Below are positions 13,901 to 25,600 of a stretch of DNA of 64,000 nt, in pieces (position 1 is the stretch's first letter; every line of letters starts with the position of its first letter). This DNA is from Macropodus opercularis (taxonomy: Eukaryota > Chordata > Actinopteri > Anabantiformes > Osphronemidae), in assembly GCA_030770545.1 (NCBI GenBank), contig CM061098.1, forward strand, positions 9,803,501 through 9,867,500, in the 5' to 3' direction. A program made the position numbers and the translations under genes. The notes under the pieces were generated by a model. That model ran no database searches and was not told the DNA's origin. It was given only the letters and a program-made list of their open reading frames with translations.

Positions 13901-16900
13901 AATAAAAAAGTAGCTAAAAAAATAAAAGTATTAAAAAATCTGCATAAGTTGCCTGTAAGCAGTAAGTAAAGCAGTTCCATGTGCTGACTGAATGTATTTC
14001 CGCCACCACTGAATGTGTTATTATGGTAGAATCAGTACTGGGCCAGTGTCCCCAGAGACACAGCCTGTGTGTTTTTTCCTGTCACTTTCTATTACACAAT
14101 GACCGTTACGTAAAGCTGGGTAACCGCTGACTAAAATTGAAAGTGAAACTGAAATTGATGTGTTGTTGGGAGTTTTCTTGACTCCCTTTGTCTGTTTGCC
14201 AGCAGCCCACACATGTCAACTGTGTGTGTGACATAGAGACTATCTTTGAAAGGCTTCCTCCTCACTGCCACTACAGGATCATAAGACAACGCACTTTACT
14301 TCTTTACTACAACCTACTACTGTAGAGCACATACAATAAGCAAGCCCTACATACTGTACATAGAACATACTCAGTTTCAACATATTTCAATGTTTACTGT
14401 TTTGACTACTTATATATACAGTAATGTGATGTAATGTACACTCGCTGGCCAGTTCATGAGCTACATCTGCAAAGTTCAGTTTAATCCAGTACCAGAGCTC
14501 TAGTTTGTTCCAAGGTTATATTGCGGTCACAGTGAGTTTTACTGCAGGGCTAATGTCATGGTAAAACATAACTAAATATACAGTATTTTATATAATACAT
14601 ATTATAATTGCATAACTTTCTACAATGTAATGTGTGCAGCCACCGGTTTCATTAGGTCACCTACTGTGGACGTGCAGGACTGTGTCTTTGTTGTATCACA
14701 TACTCAGATCTTTTCGGCAAGGGGCAGCCTTAGTTTTATAAAACTGCTTAGCTTCCTCTAAAGTAAACATCATTCATATCATCTGACAGGAACTATGGAG
14801 GGTTGGAACCAGGATGGAAAACAACAGCTGGTGGACGAAGGAATAAAAGCTCCCTGGGAGGAGGCTTTCCTCGCTTTGGCTTTTTCTTATGCTTCTTGCT
14901 ACAAATACTTTCCTTCCTCCGTCTTTCTGCCCTTAAAAAATGTATTAATAAATGTTTAAATTGAACTGACGATTTCTGGAATAATTCATCTTTGTGTAGA
15001 AAAATGTTTTTCTGAAAAATCAAAAGAGTCACAGCACAGGACTGAGGGCTTGTTTGTGTGTTTCTAAGAAACTAGGAGACATTGTGTTTGTGTGAGTGAG
15101 TGTGATTTGACTGTGTGGAGTTTGTGAGGTTGTAGGGTTCAAAGGGCAGAGTTGTCTCTAAAGTAACATAACTTGGATGTTACCTAACGCGGTTCAGTTG
15201 AATTCATTGTATGGCTTTACAACAGCCTTGTCACTCAAGCTCCTTGTACTATGTGACAGGTACAGTTATTGAAAAGTAATTCCTAGTCACAGATCGAATA
15301 AACACAAAGATACTCAGACCAAGGATGGATACTTAAATCAGTTCGGCTTCAATCTGTTCCACTTCCACTGTTCCACTCTTTTCAGCTCAGCTCTGCGTCT
15401 GAGGAGTCATACTGGGATTTATCCCTGGGAGATATTCTCCTGTAGCATTTATGTAAGAGACCCACAAACTGAAGTGGGAAGCTGACTGTGATTGATATTG
15501 TTTGTGTTATCAACGTTTGTGCCACACATTTCTGCCCTCCCTTCACGTCTCATTACATTGTTGCCCGTGACGCTTGTCAGAACAACAGAATCGCTGTCAC
15601 CCTGATACAAAGACTGCTGTTGTGACAGGCTACGGCTTTCCAGATGGAGGAGGGAAAAGACATCACTGTGAAGGTTGAAGAGGAAATCTGCTCTGCTGCT
15701 TTGGCGTCACCTTGTTTAGTTTGCAACGCAGAATGAGGGACGATCACTTGCAGCTTAATGCAGTCCTGAACCTACTTGACATGTGAAATCAAAAGAAGTG
15801 TCCATGTTTTAATTGATAACCTGCCTAAACTCCATTAATGCTACAGATTAGTCAACGCACTTCTCTAGTGCACCAGGGCTCAGTTGGCTCGGTGCCTTGT
15901 ACAGAAGTCGAACTCTGCTCTGTTAAACCAGTTAAATCCAGTTAAACCGACATGTAAGAAGTGGGACTTGTACAATTCTCCTCTGGACAAAAAAAGTCTT
16001 CACAGGGAAACCAATCATTTCCAAAGATAAAAAAACATTTTAAGGAAAGATCTGATCATTTTGAAATGTATGGCTCACGCCTCAAAAGGTTGGGACAAAG
16101 GCGACAAAAGGCTGAAAAAGTAAATTTTATCAACGAGAAACAGAAGTTTGTAACTATTTCAGTTGCATCTTATAGAGTCAGACTGAGGGTCTGTCAGGTC
16201 AATCTGAAAAAGGCTGTGATTAAAAATTGTCAATTCAGAATAATGATCATGAATGTACAACTACAAAATCTTTAGATGTGTCTATCTACATTACGTAATA
16301 TTAAAATACTCTCTCATCAGAAATGCTTTAGATGTGAACAAGGCATAAGGCCAATGCCATTTTGGAGATCCATTATCTCCAGGCACCATTGCGCACCAAG
16401 CAGGTTTATTATATATAGGTTAAAAGCAAAACAACACACTGAATTTTAGTCTGTGACTTCAATTATGACCCATTTGATTTATTGGAAAATACAGCTTAAG
16501 GCAGATTTAAAATGAATGATGTGGTGGTTAGACAGAAGTACGCAGCATGATTAGGGCCATAATAGAAAATATCTGACCTTCAGACTGAGAAAAAACTCTT
16601 TGAATGAAAAATAAATGAGTATGATCATAAATCAAATATTTGTTATAGTGGTCCTAATTACTTACAGAAGACAACACATGGCTGCTTTGCCTTTTAAAGG
16701 CTGAAGAAGGGTTAGTAAAGAACAAAGCTGATCCACAACTCACATTTGAAAGGTAAATCAAGGATTTCCTCAAGTACACATATTTTCTCTCGGCCTTAGT
16801 AATTTGTAAATGTCTGACTGAATTTCCCCTGGTGTTGTTATTGTTCTAGCCAGAAAAAGACTTGACTTGAGAGCACCTGAGAAAGTACATGGCAATGATT

Positions 16901-17931
16901 GTGGAAAAGAGAATAGTGCAGGAGTTTACTGTATCTAATGGAGAACTGTCCTTTAGCTCCTTCTCCTTTCACTGTGGTGGTCATGTCACTAGTTTAATAG
17001 AAAGGATCAATAGCTGTAGCACATAACTACATTGTGCGTGTTTACTGTGTCTGAGGCACCGTATCTGGATCACCTGAGACCTAACACACTGTGGTTTTAT
17101 GGGTCTAATTCGAGAGCCAGTCAGCTCTTTTACAACAAGCTGGATCCTCTTCTAGCTGAATCACCACTAATTCATCAGACACTGTCAATAGACAGACACA
17201 CACACACACACGCGCACACAGAAACACTGTAAATGGAATTAGAAGGGAAGGCCCTAAGGATGACAGTACAGGGAACAAATGAGACGCAGCACTGGCAGCC
17301 ATAAGTAAAAGTTTAAACACTGTCACAAACTACATCTCGTCTTGGACTCTGGTACAAGACAAGCTGTAGAAAAGACACAGAGTATAAAGCTCACAGAGTA
17401 GAAAAGACACAGAGAAATATGATCCTTATACGCAACTAAAGAATTTGTTCCCCTTTCCACAATAACTTCAAAGAGGTTCAGCAGGCAAACAAGTGGTGGT
17501 TTGACTCTCATTTCCCTTTATGCAAATTAAACATAATTTAAGAGAAACTGACAGTGGACATCATTTTTCTTACCTTCCTAAGATAAGTGCAGGGTGAAAA
17601 GCAACCTGTCGGGCTCTGTTCACACAGCCATGCAATCTGTGACGACAAAGTGCTGTAGCAATGGTTATTTGATTCAATCCCTGCGAGCCCAAGAGAATAA
17701 AAGGAAATGCTGACAGTGTTCAGAGTCAAGCAGCAATCACTACAGTAGTTATCAAACATTAGTTAATATTAGTTATATTAATAAATTACCTTAATTATTT
17801 AAATTAGTCTATTTCATCTAGTCAGTGCAATGTTCACACAATGTCAATCATTGCTAGTTTGACAACTCTGTGATATCTAAAAATCTCACTTCATTTACTG
17901 TAATTCTAGCAAATTACAGAAATTAATCACC

Positions 17932-18032
<101 letters not shown>

Positions 18033-18998
18033 AGGACTCACATCTCTTACTCACTTTGAACGTTTCTTAACATACATTAGATCTCTGTGGCCAAAAAGAC
18101 TGACACAAGAAAAAGTGGAGGACTGTAAAGAATGATTCAGGATAAAGTAAACAAAAAAAAAAGATGGGATTGTTTTTTGGCAAAGACCTGATGCTCCTGA
18201 CTCACCAAAGGTAGAGTATGTAAAGTTGTCAACAAAAAGTAAGTAAAAACTAGTGGCCAAGTCCAACCGAAAATCTGGAAAAAAGTTTATTCTCTCTTGT
18301 TCAGTTATGTCAATGCTGCATCATAAAAGCTCATCTGCATTTCCTCTGAATTTTCTCTTCACTTTCAAGTTGTTGTATGTTGTTTACTGTAAACTGCACT
18401 GAACTGCATCCTCAAGGGACAGAAAACAACATATTCAAGATGTGCAAGGGCAATAAACACCAGCAAGAAAAATACGGATATAAATATATTAAGTTCCAGT
18501 CCATTATTATTGCAGCCCAACCATCAATCAAATGCGTCCTTGTCAAAGAGCTTATTCAGTATTTTTTTTTGTTTCCTTTTAAGGAGATGATGATCATGTA
18601 GGGCACACCTCACCAACACGACAGTACATGTAAGAACAGAGGTGAGCCCACTCATATATAGTGGTAGCAGTTCAAAATGTCATCCATTTTCACTAGTATG
18701 TTTGCGTCGCCACTACGTATTTTATGTCCCGCTGCAGGCAAAAATTATTCCTGGTGTTAGTCTCTGTTCAACCACCAGGTGTCACAAAGTTGTTTACGTA
18801 TCTCTAGTTCACAGATAACTGTTACTGCAGCAGAGGCTCATTTACTTGTAACATACAAATGTTACATCAAACTTATTTTACTATATACAATTTGTTTACA
18901 CAACAGCTGTAAAAAAGGATGGCGCTAAAACAGTCTGTCATCGCTGACTTAACCCTTCGATGGGTCAAAACGACCCCACTGTAAACTAGGGTCAAAGC

Positions 18999-19157
18999 TC
19001 AAAAACACACACAAGGGTTGGATAAAACAGCCTTCGTGGGTGTTACATCTAAGCAATGATCACGCGTAGGTCTTCTGATGAACAAGTTCATCCAACCGTT
19101 CGTCTAGATAAAGCGTGTTGTGGTTTATCGTCTTGTCCAACCCTTGTGTGGTTTTTA
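18999..19157. mobile_element. Small inverted-repeat element (MITE-like)
   Basis: The arms 'acacacaagggttggataaa' (about 19,003-19,025) and its near reverse complement 'tcttgtccaacccttgtgtg' (about 19,131-19,150) face each other across about 105 bp. Just outside, at 18,951, is a 'ttaacccttcgatgggtcaa' sequence that resembles the ends of TTAA-targeting fish MITEs. A non-autonomous DNA transposon is the simplest reading; there is no coding capacity. The outer ends and target duplication are not clear, so the family is left open. Confidence 0.45.
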
Positions 19158-20039
19158 AGCCTAGAGCTGTATTTAATCTATTTTCCTTTTGACATTACTG
19201 GTTCTCGCTAACACACAGACTTTGAAAATTCCAAGTCATGGAAATGCTGAACAAACGTGGTGGAGCATGACAATAAAATAAAGTTGCTTTAAGGTATAGC
19301 ACTATAGCGGTTGGTCACACAGTTACACAAAGATAACCAAATACTAAAAGTAGGGCTTAGGTGATCACAAATAAATAGTCTTAACTAAGTTTAGATCCAT
19401 AACACAAAACCTAGCAACACCCACAAGCCAAACAGTCCAAGGGCAAGCTGTTAACAAAGAAACAACCTGCCCAGAAGAGTCTATGAGTTGCCCTTAACAG
19501 CCCTCAGAAGTGGGGCAACAGCCACTTCTTGTTCTGAGTGGAGCCATCAATGCCAGCCCAGTCAGGACAGAGAAGGCAGGTGTAGCATGGGGAGGAGACC
19601 AGATCCCAAGACCAATGAGGATAAGGTAGTGAGGCAGAGCAAGGGACAAAACCTAAAGAAAGCACTGATACATATGTCCATTTGTCCTTGATGCATACAG
19701 TACAAGGAGAGTCACTGTTTATTATTATATTTGATTGCTAACTGCTATTAATGTAGTCTATTTTCTGTTTTGTGCAGGAAAGTATATCTGCACATATACA
19801 AATATTATTAATGAATCTAAAGTTATTAAAGTTAAAATTTGTGTGTTTACCACACAAATATGTCAGTAAAATGGTGTCTCATACAAAGTTCACCTTAACA
19901 GTTTGTTAAACATTAACAGTAATATCGCAATACTAATCTATTTGACCCATATAATTTCAGTTTCAGGCCACGTGTATCTGAATGCCGTCATAGGTTGGTA
20001 AAGCATGAAGTGGGAGGAGCACAGTTAGTGTAGTTAGTA

Positions 20040-20056
20040 TCACTTTCAGTATAAAG
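20040..20056 (+). promoter_or_regulatory. TATA box with IRF-type hexamer, promoter copy 1
   Basis: TATAAAG lies at 20,050-20,056. Immediately upstream, at 20,040-20,047, is TCACTTTC, the reverse complement of GAAAGTGA, which contains the AAGTGA hexamer recognised by interferon regulatory factors. An E-box CACGTG lies about 80 bp further upstream. The expected start site is near 20,080, giving a short exon ending at the donor at 20,126. Function as an interferon-responsive promoter is inference. Confidence 0.5.
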
Positions 20057-20079
20057 CTCAGCTGACCTTCGATTGTAAA

Positions 20080-20126
20080 AGGAGAGGCTCCTTCTCTGAA
20101 ATTGTGCTGCTGGGTTTTCTGTCTGG
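20080..20126 (+). other. Putative non-coding first exon 1a of gene 1
   Basis: The exon is placed about 30 bp after the TATA box and ends at 'ctgtctgg|gtatgt', a good donor. No coding sequence is assigned; it would splice to the acceptor at 22,597, whose exon carries the start codon. The 5' end is estimated only. Confidence 0.4.
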
Positions 20127-20561
20127 GTATGTAACACATTCTGACTTCATAAACTATGTGATTAATTGTACACCACAATGCTCTATATTCAATTCAGTTT
20201 CATTTACAGTAACTCTGTTGTGAGCATTAGATTTGTCATGTTTTTACTATACAGCATTCGTGTTGTGATTTTATTGGCTTTATACAAACTCACTACAGCC
20301 TTATAATTATTGTTGCTGATAGTTATTTAATAATAATGTAGTTTGAAATCAAACAAGTTAAATATCCATGGATACCGAACATATTTGCTAAAAACAAAAG
20401 ATTTTCAGTAGTGATATAACATTGGATCAGTTTAACTACAAAGTCAAATTTACCAAAAAATAGCTAAACTGTAACAACAATGTATAAGGCCACGTGTATC
20501 TGAATGCTGTAATAGGTTGGTAAAGCATGAAGTGGGAGGAGCACAGTTAGTGTAGTTAGTA

Positions 20562-20578
20562 TCACTTTCAGTATAAAG
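20562..20578 (+). promoter_or_regulatory. TATA box with IRF-type hexamer, promoter copy 2
   Basis: TCACTTTC at 20,562-20,569 and TATAAAG at 20,572-20,578 keep the same spacing as in copy 1. A start near 20,602 would give a first exon ending at the 'tctgg|gtatgt' donor at 20,648. Confidence 0.5.
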
Positions 20579-20601
20579 CTCAGCTGACCTTTGATTGTAA
20601 A

Positions 20602-20648
20602 AGGAGAGGCTCCTTCTCTGATATTGTGCTGCTGGGTTTTCTGTCTGG
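20602..20648 (+). other. Putative non-coding first exon 1b of gene 1
   Basis: Counterpart of exon 1a in the second promoter unit, with the same donor. The 5' end is estimated from the TATA box. It would join the start-codon exon at 22,598. Confidence 0.4.
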
Positions 20649-21392
20649 GTATGTAACACATTCTGACTTCATACTCTATGTGATTAATTGTACACCACAA
20701 TGCTCTATATTCAATTCAGTTTCATTTACAGTAACTCTGTTGTGAGCATTAGATTTGTCATGTTTCTCTATTTTTACTATACAGCATTCGTGTTGTGATT
20801 TTATTGGCTTTATACAAACTCACTACAGCCTTATAATTATTGTTGTTGATAGCTTTTTATTAATAATGTAGTTTGAACTCAAACAAGTTAAATATCCATG
20901 GATAACGAACATATTTGCTAAAAACAAAAGATTTTCAGGTGTGATATAACATATACAGCATGTATAATTAATTAATGTCCTGTATAAAACTGGGGTTGGG
21001 TAAAATTGTGTTTTTCTTCTATTAATTGTATGTATGTTGTGTAATAACATTTTAAAAGTCTAATATTACTACAATATTCATACCCTTGATAATTGTATGT
21101 TAACTTCAGAGCAAATATTTAAATTATTTAGCAAATATCAGCGAGCGACATCCAGTCTTACCTGAAGCTCCTGTCTAAGGATAAGCACAAATACAGTAAG
21201 ATACACACAGGAGCTAATGACTCCCAGTTACGCCAGTCTGGACTCACTAAAACTAACATTGAGTCGTTTGCAAAAACAATGTCGAGCTACGTATTTTTCT
21301 CTCTCTTAGTTTTTTTTTTTCTATTTATGCTATATCCCGTAGTTGTGCTTCTCCCTTTCTGACTGTCCCTCTCTCTCTGTCATCATCTACAG

Positions 21393-21859
21393 CAGGGGTC
21401 ACCAACACGGTGCCTGCAGGCACCAGGTCGCTCCCAAGAACCACATGAGTCACCTGCCGGCCTGTTCTAAAAATAGCACTTGGATGCTGGTCAGGTGGAG
21501 ATTGAAATTATAACACTGCAAATTTTGTTTAATAGATTTGTTGAAAAAGTTTGTCAGTGGCTAGTGAAAATGGGGCATTTTACCTATTAAATGTTTTCCT
21601 ATGAAAGATTAAAAGAAATAAAGCACTGACTATCGATATTTGTTTCCCACCTTCTTGTAATTGTTGATAATTATTGTGAGAAATCATTAACATGATCAGT
21701 GCCTTCAAATAGATGAGTATCATTAATCATTATTAATAATGTATAACTAAAGGCAAACTGAGCAAATCTGTTATTTCAGAGTGTATCAAACTGGTAGCCC
21801 TTCGTATGACTCGGTACCCATGAAGTAGCTTGAAGTTTCGAAAAGGTTGGTGACCTCTG
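21393..21859. mobile_element. hAT-type non-autonomous transposon (MITE)
   Basis: The element of 467 bp opens with CAGGGGTCACCAAC and closes with GTTGGTGACCTCTG, a 14-bp terminal inverted repeat with one mismatch. It is flanked by 8-bp direct repeats, atctacag and aactacag (one mismatch). The first fits the nTnnnnAn target preference of hAT elements. There is no transposase frame. The sequence on either side looks like one retroelement fragment, so the hAT copy probably inserted into it. Confidence 0.85.
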
Positions 21860-21867
21860 AACTACAG

Positions 21868-22074
21868 GTATTGTCAGACTCAGTGCTGTGTGTCTCTGTT
21901 CTGCTGCTGCTTGTTTTGCTGTTGTGTTGTTCTTTTCTCTCTTCTCTAGCCCTTCACCCTATCCAACAGACCCGAACTCGTCTGCTGGAGGTTTCTTCCT
22001 CTACAGAGGGAGAATATTTCCTCTCCACTATTGCAATTAAAATTTAATTAAAGTTAACAAAATGATATTATTAC

Positions 22075-22118
<44 letters not shown>

Positions 22119-22252
22119 TTTTTTGAGTCTATCAATTTATTGACTAGCTTCAAATTAAAAGCTTGTTGTATGTACTATGTGTTACTTGTAAAGTGCCTTT
22201 AGATAACTGCTGTAGTGAACTGGCGCTATATAAATAAAATTGAATTGAATTC
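21868..22252 (+). mobile_element. Retroelement 3' fragment with ATTGA tail
   Basis: The part 'tctgctggaggtttcttcct' near 21,978 and the end 'ggcgctatataaataaaatt' followed by 'gaattgaatt' near 22,222-22,250 are features I recognise from a very common dispersed teleost LINE-type repeat. An internal (TA)n tract at 22,079-22,115 interrupts it. The left part probably continues before 21,392, on the other side of the hAT insertion. Family assignment is from memory and not secure. Confidence 0.5.
22079..22115. repeat. (TA)n microsatellite
   Basis: A perfect TA dinucleotide run of about 18 units within the retroelement fragment upstream of gene 1. Confidence 0.9.
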
Positions 22253-22609
22253 ATTTCAATTAAAGCATTTCCAATAACCTAACAGCAGCACCTCTAGTCT
22301 CTCCAGGATGGCCCTTAGTTTTAACCGAGGCAATGATGGTGACCCAGCCTAAAGTCTTTTTTACACAGTGTGGTTGTGACACAGGGGGCTCATTGATAAT
22401 GACAAATGTACAACACACCTAATGTCATTTATGTATAAAATAGATGGTCCTATTTTTGCAAAGCTATACCTTAGCGTGGAGACCTTGCAACCTGCAAACC
22501 TTGGTTCACACTAGGATTGAAATGCACACACATCTACAGAAGCTGTGTTATTAAAAGAGTAACATTCTTGTTTATTTGATCATTTGTGTGTCTTTAGGAA
22601 ATAACAAGA

Positions 22610-25600
22610 ATGGGAACACAACAGAGCACCCTGGCCAAGAATGGCTACGTAGTGGAAGAAGTTCAAACAGTGGTTGTTGCCACAAAGGAAGATGACAAAT
22701 TTCTCATAAAAGAGGTTTTTGTAGATGAGGTACATGAGCTTTCCTCATATTAAAGCTATTTATTGAACTTTCTGTACATAGTTTGTTATTTAATATTTTT
22801 GAAAAATATGTGTATGTACAACTATTTGAATATTAATTTATTCTTTTTTTATTTAAATGTTTTTAATCTATTACTTGTTCAGTATTGGGATGAAATGTGA
22901 CCTTTCTACAGTGGTAGCCGTTAAAAGTGTCATGCTGCACCGCGTTATTTACGCGGTAATTCCACGTAATTTTTGCGTAGACACGGCATGTGTTATGTCT
23001 TAGTGACCTCTAGGTGGTGTTATATATCACAAGTCTGTTGTCATAAACCTCAAACTTCCACATATTTCTGTTGCCATGGGTCGCAATTTAGTTAATATTA
23101 CTTACTTTTCCAGTTTTCCAAAATGTTGTTATAACTAAACAGTGGTAAAAAATGCTGTTCCTTTTTGAGTGTTTTAGTCCGTAAATTTCCCAAAAAAAAC
23201 TAATTCAGGTGCTGATTTTAACAGATATCCAGAAATGCTGAATTGAAGTCTGAGGTAGAAATTCTCAGAATAAGCCATCCTCACATTGTGAACAGCAAGA
23301 ACTCCTTCACAGGTAACTTTTCTTTCGTTTTCTTGGCCATCCACACCTTACTTAACTAAATGCACAAAATGTTGAAATCTGAAACTCTGCACTGAGCAGC
23401 CCTGCATGTAGACGCTGTAGTTGTAGAGGCAATGGGACCATGAAGTCACAATCCACTCAATGAAGACCCATACATACCTGAATGACAATGTAGAGTACGC
23501 GTAACAGTTACCTTTACAACATTTACAGAATGCCTTCCTGACATCTCTACATACAGCAGCTTATGATTGTTTGTGTGCCCATGCAGCACAATTCATCATC
23601 AGTCGGAATCCTCACTATCTTAGCCTAGCGTGCTGGAGCCTATCTTAGCTGACGATCAGGCAACAGGTGGGGTTTATACCGGACAGGTTGCAGTCCATCA
23701 CGCAAAGACGCAGGCAACCACTCACACCTATGGACAAACCAGAGTACTTGGAGAAAACCCACATGTTTTTATATGCCTAAAAACAAATGGAGCATTGTGT
23801 CTGTCTTACAATGCTGGAAATGACCTATTAGAGCTATGTATTTCTGAACACTCAATCTCACTTGACAATACTGGTAGCAAGTTACTCTTGTCTGTATTAT
23901 GGGTACACATGTCATGTTAATAATCGGAAAATTGTTTTCTAAGTAAATTATGTAAAATTAACTTAAATGTTGCTATTATTATTTTGCCTTGACATTAAAA
24001 GGCATCCTACACAGTTTAAAGTCTAAACAGATTCTCCAATCTTTCTGCCAAAAATGCTACAGAACATGAAACACACTACATAGTGACTGACTACTGTCAA
24101 GGAGGGAGCCTTGCTGCCAAGATCAAAGGCAGGACTGAACCTCCACGAGAGTCTGAGGTACAGTATTGTTCACAAACATTTCTTTTTTTGCTGTGAGCTG
24201 TGTTGTGATGGACAGTTTTGCTTTTTCAGGAGGGGTACATTAACCGTGAACTCCTCCTGATTGAAGATCTGTGTATGCTTTAATATGGTGGGGGGCAGAA
24301 TAATTAATTAGGTAATGAGTAATCGTGATAATAATGTTATTAAATATAATATTAACAATAGTGCTAATAGCAATAATAATAATAATACATACATACATAC
24401 TTACATGCAATCTGAACAGATGCATATAATGAACCATTAATACCATAACATCATTATTGAAAGTAATAATAGGGAGTGAAAGCAGAACTTACAGTTAAGC
24501 TTGACACGCATGCCTACCGGTTTCCACTACATCATTCACCAATACAAGGTGATTAGTGTGGCCTTACTGCAATATCTGGTCCAACGGGTGGCAAGAACCC
24601 ACCGCCAGTCAACCGCCCCCACAGGGACAGAGCAGAGACCCCTCCTGCCCCTACCCGAGGAAGAGCAGGGAACAGGGAGACAGGCCACCAGGACCTTGCC
24701 AGCCAGCTTTGCTGTGGGAGGGTGAGACTAAGATGCATTAAAAATGGGGGAGGTGCCCAGGAGCACAACCACTGGCTGACAGATGTGTCTCTCAGAGTGT
24801 CCCCATCGCTAAGTGTCTACTTTGGTGGGTGGTGATGATAATTACCGGGGCCGGTGAGTGAGGACACAACTGGCCCCGTCTTCTGGACCCCAGTAAGAGA
24901 CCAACCCTCTGGCCCTAAATGTATGTGTGTGTGCTTAGGTATAGAGAACATTGCAAGACCACAAGTCTCCAAAGCCTTGGTTGGTGTATGTGTGTAATAC
25001 AAAAACTTAAAAAAGGAACGGTGGTTGAGGCCAACCTTAAGTTTTTATTTTTTTTATTTTTTTTTGGGGGGGGGGGTTGTTTGTAGGTGATGAGCTGGAT
25101 TATTGAAATCTGTATGGCTCTGAGAAACATTCATGAAAAAGGCTTGCTTCAAAAACATCTGACACCAGAGGTATTACACATACTACACTACACTGATTTT
25201 TGTTCAGTCGAATTATATTGTCTAACAATTATACATTTATATTTTGAAATATATTGTTTGAATTCTGAAAATGTGGATAAATTATATTTTTGCAGGACAT
25301 ACATTTCACAGAATTTGGAATATTGTGCCTGGGTGGATTTCAAAAAGTCTATGAAAAGTATAGTACACTGTATTGTCTTATTACACTATATGAACATTTA
25401 TACAGTTATTTATATTGAATTACTATGCTGATGTAACATTTGTTTCTAAAACAGTTCAAAATCTGCTACAAAGAAAAACGCAATTGAAAGAGCGATCAGT
25501 TACCTGCCACCAGAGGTATATACAGAGGGGACCTATGATGTTAAAAGGTAAAAATGTGTAAAAAAAACAGTGTAGACAGTAAACAATGCAAATGTATACT

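Larger units (their letters stand above)
19966..20422 (+). repeat. Tandem promoter repeat, copy 1 of gene 1
   Basis: This block of about 455 bp recurs almost unchanged at 20,488-20,952 (offset 522 bp, about 65 bp of spacer). It holds an E-box CACGTG, a GAAAGTGA element on the minus strand, a TATA box, a short putative first exon and a splice donor. A more diverged version lies upstream of gene 2 at about 32,036-32,340. Confidence 0.85.
20488..20952 (+). repeat. Tandem promoter repeat, copy 2 of gene 1
   Basis: Second unit of the tandem duplication, differing from copy 1 by a few substitutions and small indels (for example an extra 'tctatt' near 20,767). It keeps the E-box, the IRF-type element, the TATA box and the first-exon donor, so both units could be active alternative promoters. 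Confidence 0.85.

Noticed and set aside
25087..25431. Single-exon protein of 114 codons beginning at kinase exon 4
   Set aside because: It reads through the exon 4 donor into intron 4. Splicing to 25,296 instead gives DIHFTEFG and continues the kinase fold, as in gene 2, where the intron contains a stop.
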